Below are positions 21,526-30,527 of a DNA stretch of 32,298 nucleotides, in pieces. The stretch covers positions 1-32,298 of the IMG/VR virus record IMGVR_UViG_3300035183_000514; one strand, 5' to 3'. The notes beneath the pieces were generated by a model. That model searched no databases, was not told where the DNA came from, and saw only the letters and a list, made by a program, of their open reading frames with translations. The first letter of the stretch is position 1; every line of letters starts with the position of its first letter. The stretch comes from a virus. The translations under genes and the position numbers were made by a program.

Positions 21526-21939
21526 ATGCCACTTCCCGGCTTCGTTTCTGTTCATAATTGTTTACCATACGACATTGAGTTTCAATGTGATATGCGTCCT
21601 TATGTGCTTAAGGCGCACCAGTCAGAAGTCATGACCATTCCTATGGCCCAGTGTTGTATTAAGGCCAGCATGTATTTGCTGGACGCTGACAACATCCCCC
21701 ATTACGGGGCCTGGCTTGATACTGACCCTAACAAGCCAGACGATTTGAGCTATGAGGACATTGGCAGATCCGATCCGTCTGACCCGCTCCAGTCAAGCGG
21801 GGTGGAGCTTCAAGACATCGTGCAAATTGGCGGCCAAACTTACGGCCCTCCCACGGTGGTGAAAGTGCCCCAGTCTGAGGTTGTATCGAAACGCCGACCT
21901 GTAGACCCCAAAATGTCCTTTATTGCCCAAAGCGAGTAG
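21526..21939 (+). CDS. Hypothetical virion-operon protein
   Basis: 137 residues, unrecognised. Beta-rich first half (FVSVHNCLPYDIEFQCDM, then YVLKAHQSEVMTIPM), with Cys at 12, 21, 43 and 44; the second half is Pro/Ser/Asp-rich and probably flexible (PNKPDDLSYEDIGRSDPSDP). AGGAG lies before the ATG. It sits in the capsid-to-adaptor interval. No function can be assigned. Confidence 0.72.
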   Translation: MPLPGFVSVHNCLPYDIEFQCDMRPYVLKAHQSEVMTIPMAQCCIKASMYLLDADNIPHYGAWLDTDPNKPDDLSYEDIGRSDPSDPLQSSGVELQDIVQIGGQTYGPPTVVKVPQSEVVSKRRPVDPKMSFIAQSE

Positions 21940-21947
21940 GTAAACAT

Positions 21948-22511
21948 ATGAGAGTGAAAGATTGTTTCGTCTACACTAGCACGACACCCTACAAGCCTTC
22001 CAAGCGATTTTTAGAAGAACTCTACAGGATCGCGGAGGGTCGTCTTCGGGTTCGGTGGTCCGACATGCATGATAAATGGGTCTTGGAAGAAAAGCTCACC
22101 CGCTGTCGGATCAATTTTACCCACCACATTCCGCAATACATTCTTCGGCGGAAGGGCGTCAAGACCGTTGGCGTGCCGAATGACTCGTTCATTCGCGCCC
22201 GGGACGGCTACTGCCTGGTGGGATATTATGACCGAGAGACGCTGTACTATCCGGACTGGGTGCTGCGGGATATCGCGCGGCATGACTTCAGACGGTACGG
22301 CGGGTGGAAGAATGTCTTGCAGCAGGTTGAAGACCGGGAGCGGCGCGCCGAAGAAAGCCTGGATCGGCGACACCAGGAAGAGCGCCGATTTATGTCTGAA
22401 GAAATTTATAATTCATGGACCTGGCAACAGGGTGAGCGGGTTGCTGTGCCGCGCCAATACGAAAATATAGCGGCGGCTCCTGACCCAGGAAAGAGTTCTC
22501 ATGGCAATTAG
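21948..22511 (+). CDS. Hypothetical virion-operon protein, Arg/Tyr-rich
   Basis: 187 residues, unrecognised. A folded first part (RLRVRWSDMHDKWVLEEKL, then VGYYDRETLYYPDWVLRDIA) is followed by a long charged helix (VEDRERRAEESLDRRHQEER, about 126-145). It overlaps the next gene by 11 bases. A structural or assembly role is likely from position only. Confidence 0.72.
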   Translation: MRVKDCFVYTSTTPYKPSKRFLEELYRIAEGRLRVRWSDMHDKWVLEEKLTRCRINFTHHIPQYILRRKGVKTVGVPNDSFIRARDGYCLVGYYDRETLYYPDWVLRDIARHDFRRYGGWKNVLQQVEDRERRAEESLDRRHQEERRFMSEEIYNSWTWQQGERVAVPRQYENIAAAPDPGKSSHGN

Positions 22512-22836
22512 TTTAGAAGTTGTACCCATAGGCAAGTCATCCGTCTTGCGGGGCGTGCTGCTGAATGCCGCGACTAGCACCACCAACGGTGAATGGGTGG
22601 AAATCGCCGGCTATCAGGGCACGGTCCACATTACTGGCATTACGACCGCCACCGTGGAAGTCGATGTGAGCAACGAGCCATCCAAGCCGTTGAACACTAC
22701 ACACGGCATAACGCTGTCGTCCGTTACGGCAAACGCCGGTGTTGTGGTGAATTCGGCGTGGCGCTGGATTAAGGTTCGCTGTACGTCGTATACATCAGGC
22801 ACAATTTCAGCGTACTGGGAAGGAATCGCCTGGTAG
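22501..22836 (+). CDS. Small beta-rich virion protein
   Basis: 111 residues, alternating hydrophobic strands throughout (GEWVEIAGYQGTVHITGI, then TVEVDVSNEPSKPL, then RWIKVRCTSY and GTISAYWEG). It is typical of small phage surface or fibre-base proteins. AGGAAAGAG lies before the ATG. Family not recognised. Confidence 0.72.
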   Translation: MAISLEVVPIGKSSVLRGVLLNAATSTTNGEWVEIAGYQGTVHITGITTATVEVDVSNEPSKPLNTTHGITLSSVTANAGVVVNSAWRWIKVRCTSYTSGTISAYWEGIAW

Positions 22837-22864
22837 CAGGACTGGGTAGCAGTAGGGAGGAGCA

Positions 22865-23161
22865 ATGGACATAGCTGCTGTCGTAGCAGCCGTCGCGTCC
22901 TCTACGGCAGTGGCTTTGCTTTGCTTTTTGGCGAAGTTTATATTTGACGTTTCTAACAAGCAAACGTATCTCAGCACTTGGGCCGAAGGGCACGAAGCAC
23001 TGGACCGGGAACGCTTCACGGCTATAGAACGAGCTATTCAGCACAGAGAAAATATGGAGTGCCAGCGATTCAACGATATACGGGCGGCTGTTAGCCGCAT
23101 TGACGACCGGCTGGCGCATACCGAGAAATTTGAGCACCGAGAGGACACATGGCGACAGTAA
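22865..23161 (+). CDS. Membrane-anchored coiled-coil protein
   Basis: 98 residues: one membrane helix (about 5-27, AAVVAAVASSTAVALLCFLA) followed by a charged helix with coiled-coil character (to about 95). AGGAG lies four bases before the ATG. Topology resembles small holin-like or spanin-like proteins, or an ejection-associated membrane protein. It overlaps the adaptor start by 13 bases. Confidence 0.72.
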   Translation: MDIAAVVAAVASSTAVALLCFLAKFIFDVSNKQTYLSTWAEGHEALDRERFTAIERAIQHRENMECQRFNDIRAAVSRIDDRLAHTEKFEHREDTWRQ

Positions 23162-23889
23162 ATGATTTGCTTCGGCGCGTGCGGGTGGACCTGCATGAGC
23201 CGGTAGAGGCGGTGTGGTCTGACTCCGATATCGCGCAGTGGATTAACGCTGGCATTTATCGCGTCATGGTCCGGCTGAAAGGCGTGCGGGACGACTGGGC
23301 AACCCGGCGTATGCGGAGCACGGATAGCGCCGAAACCATCAACAACACTACCTATAACCCCAGCAATTTGCAAATTACGGCAGGCACGACGATTTACACC
23401 TTGCCGCCGAACCTGCTGGAGATTCGCACGCTGGAGCCACTCAACCAATCGGATATCAATGCTGGAGTAAAGTTTTTGCCCCGCGACATGTCCAGCCTTG
23501 AATGGATTACCATGAACCGCGAGCAGCCGACGACCCAGGTTGTATATTTTTATGACCTGTATGGCACCAACAGCTTGCGAATTACCCCCACGCCAACGGC
23601 AACAATCGACACGGAGATATATTACATTGCGGCTCCGAGTGCTGATCTGGGGCTTGGCGATGCGATTACACAAATACCGTTGTGGACGCTCCATGCCGTG
23701 GAACAATATGCTGTCTACCGCGCGCTGCGAGCGATTAACCACCCAGACGCGAACAGCGAGTTAGCCCGCGCTGATCGGGAACTCGCCGAAATGGTTAGCA
23801 TGGCGTCACCTCGTGAAACAAACGATCCGAAAATTGTAGAAGGGATTTTTGATGAGGAAGACCTGTTGCCTTTTGTTTTTACTTATTAG
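23149..23889 (+). CDS. Putative head-tail adaptor protein
   Basis: 246 residues. The start, MATVNDLLRRVRVDLHEPVE, followed by WSDSDIAQWINAGIYRVMVR (23-42), is the helical opening seen in P22 gp4-like adaptors that bind below the portal. An inner beta region follows (TIYTLPPNLLEIRTLEPL), and the protein ends in helices (LHAVEQYAVYRALRAI) and a C-terminal tail reaching IVEGIFDEEDLLPF. GAGAGGAC precedes the ATG. The order adaptor, fibre-like gene, nozzle fits a short tail. Confidence 0.78.
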   Translation: MATVNDLLRRVRVDLHEPVEAVWSDSDIAQWINAGIYRVMVRLKGVRDDWATRRMRSTDSAETINNTTYNPSNLQITAGTTIYTLPPNLLEIRTLEPLNQSDINAGVKFLPRDMSSLEWITMNREQPTTQVVYFYDLYGTNSLRITPTPTATIDTEIYYIAAPSADLGLGDAITQIPLWTLHAVEQYAVYRALRAINHPDANSELARADRELAEMVSMASPRETNDPKIVEGIFDEEDLLPFVFTY

Positions 23890-25633
23890 TTTGCTGGTGG
23901 GGCGGAGCGTAGACGCTGTCCAGACAACATACGTGCTGGTAGGCTCGCAAGACCTGGACCTCGGGGCGCTCAGCTTTACCACGAACTTTCTGGACACGCA
24001 GGCTGGGTATCTGAGCTATGTGGGGATTAGTTTTTCTTCCGCCCCTGAAGCCAGCGAAACGATTGTTGTGTACGTCGCCAGCCGTAACGGCAGCACGTTT
24101 GATACCGAGCTGGGGCGAATCAGCACGATAGCTGGAACAACCAAGACAGTCACCTTTTTATTTAACGAGTCGGTGCCCGTCAATGCGCTGGATCAGATCA
24201 AAGTCACCTGCACCAACAACAGCCAGAGTGTGGGTGAAGTCAACGACGATCCTACCGTTTCCGTCACCGTAGCGATGGACACCACGGCGCGCCAGGGCGG
24301 CATTATCCAGATTTACCGAGACGGCCAATTCGTGGTGGCTGAGGGAATACATGACTATCGTATGCATTTTGGCGACGTTATTCCTGACGCCAACCAGGAT
24401 TTTGGGCCATACTATTCAGACTGGACCCAAATGCCGACTCCTAGCAACCCGGCAACCGGCACGCGACGGTTGTTTGTCGATAGCAGCACCGGTCAGCTAT
24501 CTGTCCGCACCAGCGCTGGCACGACGGTGAGCCTGGAAGCTGCCGGGTCCGGGTATACCACCATTTATGACGAAACAACCCAGCTCACACAACGGTCTAA
24601 CCTAAAGTTCACGGGGAGTGGGGTAACCTGTACCGACAACGGTACAGACTCCACGGTGTGTGATGTGCCGTCAGGGTCCGGGTACAATACGGTGTACGAT
24701 GAATCGACGCAGTTGACACAGCGGTCTAAGCTGAAGTTCACGGGCGGCGGGGTAACATGCACCGACAACGGTACAGACACTACGGTGTGTGACGTACCGT
24801 CCGGGTCTGGCTCTGGGGACATCACTACGGTGGGTAGCTGTCTTACCGGCGATTGCGCCGTTGAGGGCGGCCAGGATGTCTTCCCGATGCTTTACGAGGG
24901 TACGGCGAATGCGTTTGAAACGACATTCACGGCGAATGACCCCACGGCAGATCGCACTATTACTTTTCCGGATGCAACCGGCGAGGTGAGCCTGCTCGGT
25001 CAGACCATTGACCTTACATCTGAGGTAACAGGCACGCTGCCTGTAGCCAATGGCGGCACTGGGCGATCCTCCCTGACTGGAGATGATTACACGCTAGTGG
25101 CGGATTCGGCCACGTCCCTTACACCGCGCCAGCTTCCGAACTGCACGGACACGGGCGGTCAGCATTTGAACTACTCGCAAGCCACAAACACCTTTAGTTG
25201 TGGCACATCGAGCGGATCATCGGGTACAACCAAACTGATGTTTTCTGGGAACACCAACGGTACGGCGATGAGCACGAGTCCTGCGTATCATATCGTGTCC
25301 GGCCAGAGCGGCCCGGCAAGCACAGAATCCAAGCAAGCCAGAGCTAACGCCTTTGTTCTGAGCGGCACGTTCAAAAATATGTATTGTGAGCTTGGCACAG
25401 CGCCGGGTGCTGGCAACACCAGGAGTGTTACTTTGACGCGGCTAGGACCAACCGCTACTGCCGTTACATGCAACATCGCTGGCACGGCCACGACATGTAG
25501 CGACACTACAAACACTGCAACTATAACCGCTTCTGCCAGCAGCCCTGTATACATGGAATACCGATGGGCGACTGTCGCTGGCACGCCAGCCAACTCAACC
25601 GCTACGTGCTCTATTGAGTTCGATCCATCGTAA
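23852..25633 (+). CDS. Tail-fibre-like protein with N-terminal signal peptide and Cys pairs
   Basis: 593 residues from ATG 23852 (AAGGGA six bases upstream; an in-frame TTG precedes it). The N-terminus is a textbook signal peptide: MRKTCC, then LLFLLISLLVG, then RSVDA with likely cleavage before VQTT. This is odd for a virion gene. Further on, two tandem 43-residue units (YDE-x-TQLTQRS-x-LKFTG-x-GVTC) resemble repeats of phage fibres, and VANGGTGRSSL (about 398-408) is a common fibre motif. Many Cys pairs occur in the second half, suggesting disulphides and export. It overlaps the adaptor gene by 38 bases. A fibre or a secreted accessory protein are both possible. Confidence 0.75.
   Translation: MRKTCCLLFLLISLLVGRSVDAVQTTYVLVGSQDLDLGALSFTTNFLDTQAGYLSYVGISFSSAPEASETIVVYVASRNGSTFDTELGRISTIAGTTKTVTFLFNESVPVNALDQIKVTCTNNSQSVGEVNDDPTVSVTVAMDTTARQGGIIQIYRDGQFVVAEGIHDYRMHFGDVIPDANQDFGPYYSDWTQMPTPSNPATGTRRLFVDSSTGQLSVRTSAGTTVSLEAAGSGYTTIYDETTQLTQRSNLKFTGSGVTCTDNGTDSTVCDVPSGSGYNTVYDESTQLTQRSKLKFTGGGVTCTDNGTDTTVCDVPSGSGSGDITTVGSCLTGDCAVEGGQDVFPMLYEGTANAFETTFTANDPTADRTITFPDATGEVSLLGQTIDLTSEVTGTLPVANGGTGRSSLTGDDYTLVADSATSLTPRQLPNCTDTGGQHLNYSQATNTFSCGTSSGSSGTTKLMFSGNTNGTAMSTSPAYHIVSGQSGPASTESKQARANAFVLSGTFKNMYCELGTAPGAGNTRSVTLTRLGPTATAVTCNIAGTATTCSDTTNTATITASASSPVYMEYRWATVAGTPANSTATCSIEFDPS
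24545..24802 (+). repeat. Two tandem 129-bp coding repeats
   Basis: Unit 1 is 24545-24673 and unit 2 is 24674-24802, in frame, 43 codons each. They encode GSGY-T/N-T followed by conserved TQLTQRS, LKFTG, GVTCTDNGTD and VCDVPS. Third-base differences show that the copies are not brand new. Confidence 0.85.
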
Positions 25634-25697
25634 CGAACCCACCAACATTTACTTCACAATTCGGTTAGCAAAAATTATGTATTAGGGTGCTATCCCC

Positions 25698-27071
25698 ATG
25701 CCAGATAATTTTTTCATCCAGGAACAGCCGGGAAGCTGGTTCGGGCTATACAGTCAGGCAAGCGAACCGGCGGCGTTGAATACGCGGTTCTTCACTATGT
25801 TTCACAACATGGTGATCCACAACGGTATGCCGCAATCTCGCCCGGGACGGCGGATTCTAAACTCCACGCTGCTCGGTGATGGCGCAAGAACCGTGTACGG
25901 AATCGGTATATGGCGGGCGTCTAGCGGTGATTTACTGATTGTGGCGTGTGGAAGTTTGTTGCAGTCTCTCCCAATTACTGGCGGCGATCCCACCACGCTA
26001 GCGACTAGCTATCCTACCGGGTTCCGCACATCCCCCACAGGAGCCAGAACAATTTTCGCTCAGCTTGGTGGTAGGCTGTTTATTGTCAACGGCGTTGATG
26101 CTAATGTGAAGTTCAACGGCACCAACTTGACGCGCATGGGGCTGGTGGCCCCTTCTACGCTGACCGCGCCAACAAAATCCGGGGGCACCCTTACCGGCAC
26201 CCGAAAGTATGTGGCAACGCTGGTATCAAGTACCATTAACGGCAGCGTTGAGTCAGAACCCACGGCAGCCATAAGCGTCAGCTATACAAACCAGCAGGGC
26301 ACATTCAGCGCACCTGCGGTGCCTAGCAGTGATCCCCAGGTAGACAGGTGGAACCTCTACGGCACAACCATGGGAGGGAGCACCTATTATAAGCTTAATT
26401 CTACCCCACAATCGCGGTCAGCAACGATTGTAGATAACCTGACTGACGCCAGCATTCAGGCTGGCACGCTGCTGGCTGCATCGTTGACCAACAGCCCTCC
26501 CCCTGGCACGTTTCGGCTGCTAACTCCACACCAGGGTAGACTGGTTGGCGTAACTGCTGAAGAACCAAACACGCTATATTGGAGCGATCTTGGGCTTGAT
26601 CTGGCGGGAATCTATCCCAAACCGGAAAGCTGGCCGCCGCGCAATAGAATCGTCTTCGGTGAAAACGGTGGTACGGCCATTACGGCGCTAGTGAGCTTTT
26701 TTGACTGGCTATTGGTGTTCCAGAATTTCGGCACCTGGTCCATTAAGGACGATATCAATTCTGACGCCAAGATCATTCGCCCGCTGTTGGTGGGCCCGGA
26801 TAACCGGGGTATTGGCGTTGCTGACCAAACTAACGTCGCCATTGCAGAAAATAAGGTGATCTTTGCCGCCAAAGATGGGTTATACCATATCATACGGGAA
26901 GTGGGGTTCGTGCAGGCTGATCTGGCAGTGAGGCCGCTGTCTTCCAACGTTTCGGACCTGTATCAGAGCATTAATTTTGGCGCGGGCGGTTGTTCCATTT
27001 ATGACCGAGACAAAAAACGTTGGGTATTTTGGGGCAAAGGCCGTGAAAATCTCGACGTGACACAAAACTAA
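25698..27071 (+). CDS. Putative tail nozzle protein, N-terminal part
   Basis: 457 residues with the composition and motifs of short-tail nozzle (gp10/gp12-like) proteins. It has an N-terminal strand region (GLYSQASEPAALNTRFFTMF), repeated propeller-like blades (GIGIWRASSGDLLIVACG, then GGRLFIVNGVDANVKF, then GRLVGVTAEEPNTLYWSDLG), a receptor-facing stretch and a late blade CSIYDRDKKRWVFWGKG. It ends abruptly at DVTQN where a further blade would be expected. The gene at 29885 begins, after a short leader, with a matching continuation. AGGGTG lies nine bases before the ATG. Confidence 0.75.
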   Translation: MPDNFFIQEQPGSWFGLYSQASEPAALNTRFFTMFHNMVIHNGMPQSRPGRRILNSTLLGDGARTVYGIGIWRASSGDLLIVACGSLLQSLPITGGDPTTLATSYPTGFRTSPTGARTIFAQLGGRLFIVNGVDANVKFNGTNLTRMGLVAPSTLTAPTKSGGTLTGTRKYVATLVSSTINGSVESEPTAAISVSYTNQQGTFSAPAVPSSDPQVDRWNLYGTTMGGSTYYKLNSTPQSRSATIVDNLTDASIQAGTLLAASLTNSPPPGTFRLLTPHQGRLVGVTAEEPNTLYWSDLGLDLAGIYPKPESWPPRNRIVFGENGGTAITALVSFFDWLLVFQNFGTWSIKDDINSDAKIIRPLLVGPDNRGIGVADQTNVAIAENKVIFAAKDGLYHIIREVGFVQADLAVRPLSSNVSDLYQSINFGAGGCSIYDRDKKRWVFWGKGRENLDVTQN

Positions 27072-27072
27072 C

Positions 27073-29883
27073 ATGAGCTACGTAAAGTCAGGAACAGCAA
27101 ACATAACATTTTACAACGGCACGTCCTTCTATCAGTTTGAGCAACGGGTTCCTTTAAACATTGCATCCGGCTCAGCCAGTGATATGGATGTTATAACGGT
27201 GGTGTCTTTTACCGCGCAATTTGCTGAGCCAGTGCCAGCGAATACGCTCATTGCGATGTATCCGTCTGGCAGTATCAGCCCCCTACTCAGCGGCACAATC
27301 CCTGCCGGTGAGCGAACGATCAGCTTGAGTGCGTCGGCATCACAGCTCAGTGCGGCTGGTCTTCAGGGCGGTACCCTCTGGAAATATGCATACCTGAGCG
27401 TAATTCCGCAAACCGTTCCGACAAGCCCCACCAATGTAACGATCCAGATGTCCGCGACACTGAACGTGACCAGCACTACCGGCACGGTGCCTGCTGGCAC
27501 CACAGGCGACCGGTTTGCTGTACGGACCCAGCCACCGTCTACCATCGCACCGAATACCCAGTTCACCATAAACATAGATGTTGTGGACAGTAACGGTCAC
27601 CGCGATGCGGGCTACGAAGGTTGGGCATATGTATCAATGTACTACACAGACGAAGCTATCGCTAAATCGGGATGGCTGGCGGCTGAGCCCAAAGTTATAT
27701 TTTATTCCCTACATATTGAAGACGGTACGGCAAGTGTTACGGTGTCGATCTTGCCCGCACATGCCAACCATGATGTGTATTGGAAGATTGAGCCAGAAGG
27801 TGTCGGTTACACCACGCCGCAGAAAACAACCACACACACATGCCACGTAACAGGCACTGGCGGTGGGCCTAGCTGGCATCTTAGCTTTGCGACGCAACCC
27901 CAACTCATTAACACCCTCGGTGATACCATACCCGCTGTAAGCGTGGAGATACTTGACGCAAACGGTAATGTTGATCCGACATTTTTGGACTATGTGCAGC
28001 TTCAGGTCAATAAAGCAGATGGAAAAACGCCAGCGGATACCGGCAGTCTGAGCGGCACTACATTTGTTAAGCTTAGTGGCGGAGTGGCTACATTTGATAC
28101 GTTAAAGGTGCTAAAGCCGGGGGGATATACGCTGCGGGCAACACACTCCTTGGCACGATCGACTACCAGCAACGTGTTTTATGGTGTCGGCACGGATGTT
28201 CTGGCCTCTAGCACAGCGCTTCGGCAGAATATCCGGAACGACAATACTGCATGGCAGAAGACTACCGGCACATCTAATCCTACGTTTGCGACTCCTTCCA
28301 GCACCGAACTCAACAACGTCAACGGCGACCTGGCTAGCACCAACAAGGTTACAGTTGACGGCTTTCGTATGACCTTTCCCTTTTATATGGTGCTTACGAA
28401 GGTCATAATAAAGGCTAAGGTAAGCTCGGTGACGGCTGGTCCATACTGGCAGCTATACACCAGCGATGACACCACAACACCCACCAACGGGACGTGGAAG
28501 GTCAGGAAATCGTATACGCCACCAAACACCAATATCACAACTGTTACCTGGACATTCCCCACAACCACAGTCACCAAAGGATTGTGGGTGACACAAAATA
28601 AAAACGGCGGTAGCAGTACGTGTGACTGGTACAGCATTCAGGTGTTTGGTCATTACATGAATAGTGATATTCAATTTTTCGATGTCACCACCCACCAGCC
28701 GGTTGTTGAAGAGTATATCGGTGTACCGAACCCGTTCAAGACGCTGAGTGGGGCGCAAACCGTGTCCCGGACCCTGCTCGTAAAGAACAACACCTCCGCG
28801 ACAAAACAACTCCAGCTACAACTTGAGCCGATTCGGTCCGGCGGTGATACGCGGGCGGACGCTGATAATGCGGTGCTCTTGGACGAATCCGGTAAAGTGC
28901 TGGACTATCCGCTCATTGTTCCTGCTGATGGCTTTGGAACGTTTCAGGTGAAGTACACGATAGCCGCTGCCGATAACGACAATTCCGGCAAGCATTACAT
29001 GCGGATCAATGCCTACGAATGGGAAGAAACCACGGGCTGGATAGGCACGATATGGACCGGCACTAATCAATTTGTTCTCAAGGGCATTGTGTCTGGTTCT
29101 AATGTCGGAGCCGTCGGTGGCACGAACGTTACGGATTGTGCGTATGACGTGGCGCACCGCAGTCTTCTTTCGTTGTGGATAGGCACTGGCGGATTGAACA
29201 CCTCGTTGTTTGTTGATTGCTCCACACCAACAGGCGCTGGTCCCCTACCTTGGAGCCAGATCACCGGTGTAACTCCTAATACTGGCTTTACCAGGCTGGC
29301 CTTTAGGGATGACAATATATTGCTCACCCGCAACGACAGCACAACCTGTTATGTCTTTTCCAAGGTGTACTCGTTGTCTGGCAGTCAACCGCTCTCAACA
29401 GCCAGCACCTTTACCTTGCCCACTGCCGCTACTGGAGATAAAATAGCGGTTGGTAGCGACACAGGATATTTCCACATTCTGAACGGCACTAGCGGTAGCG
29501 TGCGGCTGTACAGATCGACAACGTCCGGGGCTATAGCGGGCAATGTGTCGCTGTCGTCGTGGTTGGGGTCTGGCACGATTACCGGGATGTGGTACGATGC
29601 TATCAACAGGTTGATATTCTTAGTGACTGCCGTGAGCGGCGGTACGCGAAAGATTGCATGGTACAACTCGACCACGCTGCAACAAGTTGGCACCGCCACC
29701 AATGCCGACCGGAACACGTTTGACTGCTACGGGGGGTTCACCCAGGGCACCAGCTATTATTTGTTCTTTGGGGCGCGGTATTTATGGCGATACGCTTCAA
29801 CGTCATATTCCGGCGGCACGGAGATCAAAGACTTTGCGCCGTCGTCGCCCAGCACGAAAGGCCCGGCCTATTCGGTGATCTAA
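27073..29883 (+). CDS. Large beta-rich virion protein inserted between nozzle halves
   Basis: 936 residues, Thr/Ser/Gly-rich. It has several Ig-like or beta-sandwich segments (for example FAVRTQPPSTIAPNTQFTIN, and the related FATQPQLINTLGDTIPAV; the latter look like repeats of one domain). The region at about 440-530 could be a carbohydrate-binding sandwich. The C-terminal third has blade-like strands (CAYDVAHRSLLSLWIG, then YFHILNGTSGSVRLYRS). It may be a host-contact fibre. It starts in TAA-C-ATG with no good ribosome site, so translation probably depends on the previous gene. No catalytic motif is seen. Confidence 0.75.
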   Translation: MSYVKSGTANITFYNGTSFYQFEQRVPLNIASGSASDMDVITVVSFTAQFAEPVPANTLIAMYPSGSISPLLSGTIPAGERTISLSASASQLSAAGLQGGTLWKYAYLSVIPQTVPTSPTNVTIQMSATLNVTSTTGTVPAGTTGDRFAVRTQPPSTIAPNTQFTINIDVVDSNGHRDAGYEGWAYVSMYYTDEAIAKSGWLAAEPKVIFYSLHIEDGTASVTVSILPAHANHDVYWKIEPEGVGYTTPQKTTTHTCHVTGTGGGPSWHLSFATQPQLINTLGDTIPAVSVEILDANGNVDPTFLDYVQLQVNKADGKTPADTGSLSGTTFVKLSGGVATFDTLKVLKPGGYTLRATHSLARSTTSNVFYGVGTDVLASSTALRQNIRNDNTAWQKTTGTSNPTFATPSSTELNNVNGDLASTNKVTVDGFRMTFPFYMVLTKVIIKAKVSSVTAGPYWQLYTSDDTTTPTNGTWKVRKSYTPPNTNITTVTWTFPTTTVTKGLWVTQNKNGGSSTCDWYSIQVFGHYMNSDIQFFDVTTHQPVVEEYIGVPNPFKTLSGAQTVSRTLLVKNNTSATKQLQLQLEPIRSGGDTRADADNAVLLDESGKVLDYPLIVPADGFGTFQVKYTIAAADNDNSGKHYMRINAYEWEETTGWIGTIWTGTNQFVLKGIVSGSNVGAVGGTNVTDCAYDVAHRSLLSLWIGTGGLNTSLFVDCSTPTGAGPLPWSQITGVTPNTGFTRLAFRDDNILLTRNDSTTCYVFSKVYSLSGSQPLSTASTFTLPTAATGDKIAVGSDTGYFHILNGTSGSVRLYRSTTSGAIAGNVSLSSWLGSGTITGMWYDAINRLIFLVTAVSGGTRKIAWYNSTTLQQVGTATNADRNTFDCYGGFTQGTSYYLFFGARYLWRYASTSYSGGTEIKDFAPSSPSTKGPAYSVI

Positions 29884-29884
29884 T

Positions 29885-30526
29885 ATGGGATTTCTACCAG
29901 GAGCGCATGCGGTAATAGAATTGGGAAAGGCCATTGCAAACCCCAGTGGCCCAACCCTGGATTTAGCGGATTTAAACTTTGCCGTTGTGATGGCCGAAGA
30001 GACGGAAGAACCGACAGCCCGTTTCTCTACATGGGGGATGGCGGCTGATGCAGGAACCGTATACCAGTCCAACACGGCTGGCAATAAAATTATAATCGGC
30101 GACGCCGGGAACTTGTATGTATTGGATCCAGATATCCACAGTGACGATGGCGTGCCGATTCCGCTGGTGATACAAACCGGCCCGTTTCCGGGTGTGGAAG
30201 ACAACACGCCAGCGAATGTGAAAAAGCGGATTCATGAAATAAGCTGGCAGGTAGCTACCGCGCCACCGCCGGGCGGCTATCTCGTGTGGGTAACTGTTAT
30301 GGACGTAGACAACCCCGCCACAAATTACCGGCAATTTGCTGTTCGGCAAACCACGCGGCAAGTCTTGCTTCGCGTGGGGCTGGAATGTCGGCAATTCAAG
30401 ATACGAATTGAGCTTACCACGTCCCAAACTTACGATATCATCACGATCGGCGTAAAGGGGCAGTTGCTACACATGCCCTACACCAAGCTCGCTAACACTC
30501 AATCTCTCACTGTAGGTAACAAGTAA
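29885..30526 (+). CDS. Putative tail nozzle protein, C-terminal part
   Basis: 213 residues. After about 30 leader residues comes NFAVVMAEETEEPTARFSTW (about 38-57), which reads as the continuation of the blade that stops in the gene ending at 27071. IIGDAGNLYVLDPDIHSDDG and TPANVKKRIHEISWQVA follow, then the beta region RQVLLRVGLECRQFKIRIEL, the pattern of the C-terminal part of gp10/gp12-like nozzles. It follows TAA-T-ATG with no strong ribosome site. Could also be an independent tail protein. Confidence 0.65.
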   Translation: MGFLPGAHAVIELGKAIANPSGPTLDLADLNFAVVMAEETEEPTARFSTWGMAADAGTVYQSNTAGNKIIIGDAGNLYVLDPDIHSDDGVPIPLVIQTGPFPGVEDNTPANVKKRIHEISWQVATAPPPGGYLVWVTVMDVDNPATNYRQFAVRQTTRQVLLRVGLECRQFKIRIELTTSQTYDIITIGVKGQLLHMPYTKLANTQSLTVGNK

Positions 30527-30527
30527 T

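Noticed and set aside
23038-23742. 234-codon leftward frame opposite the adaptor gene
   Set aside because: Antisense shadow with no ribosome site; the forward adaptor frame has motifs and a good start.
25698-30526. Self-splicing intron or intein as the cause of the split nozzle
   Set aside because: The intervening gene is a beta-rich protein without endonuclease or intein motifs, and each part has its own start and stop.
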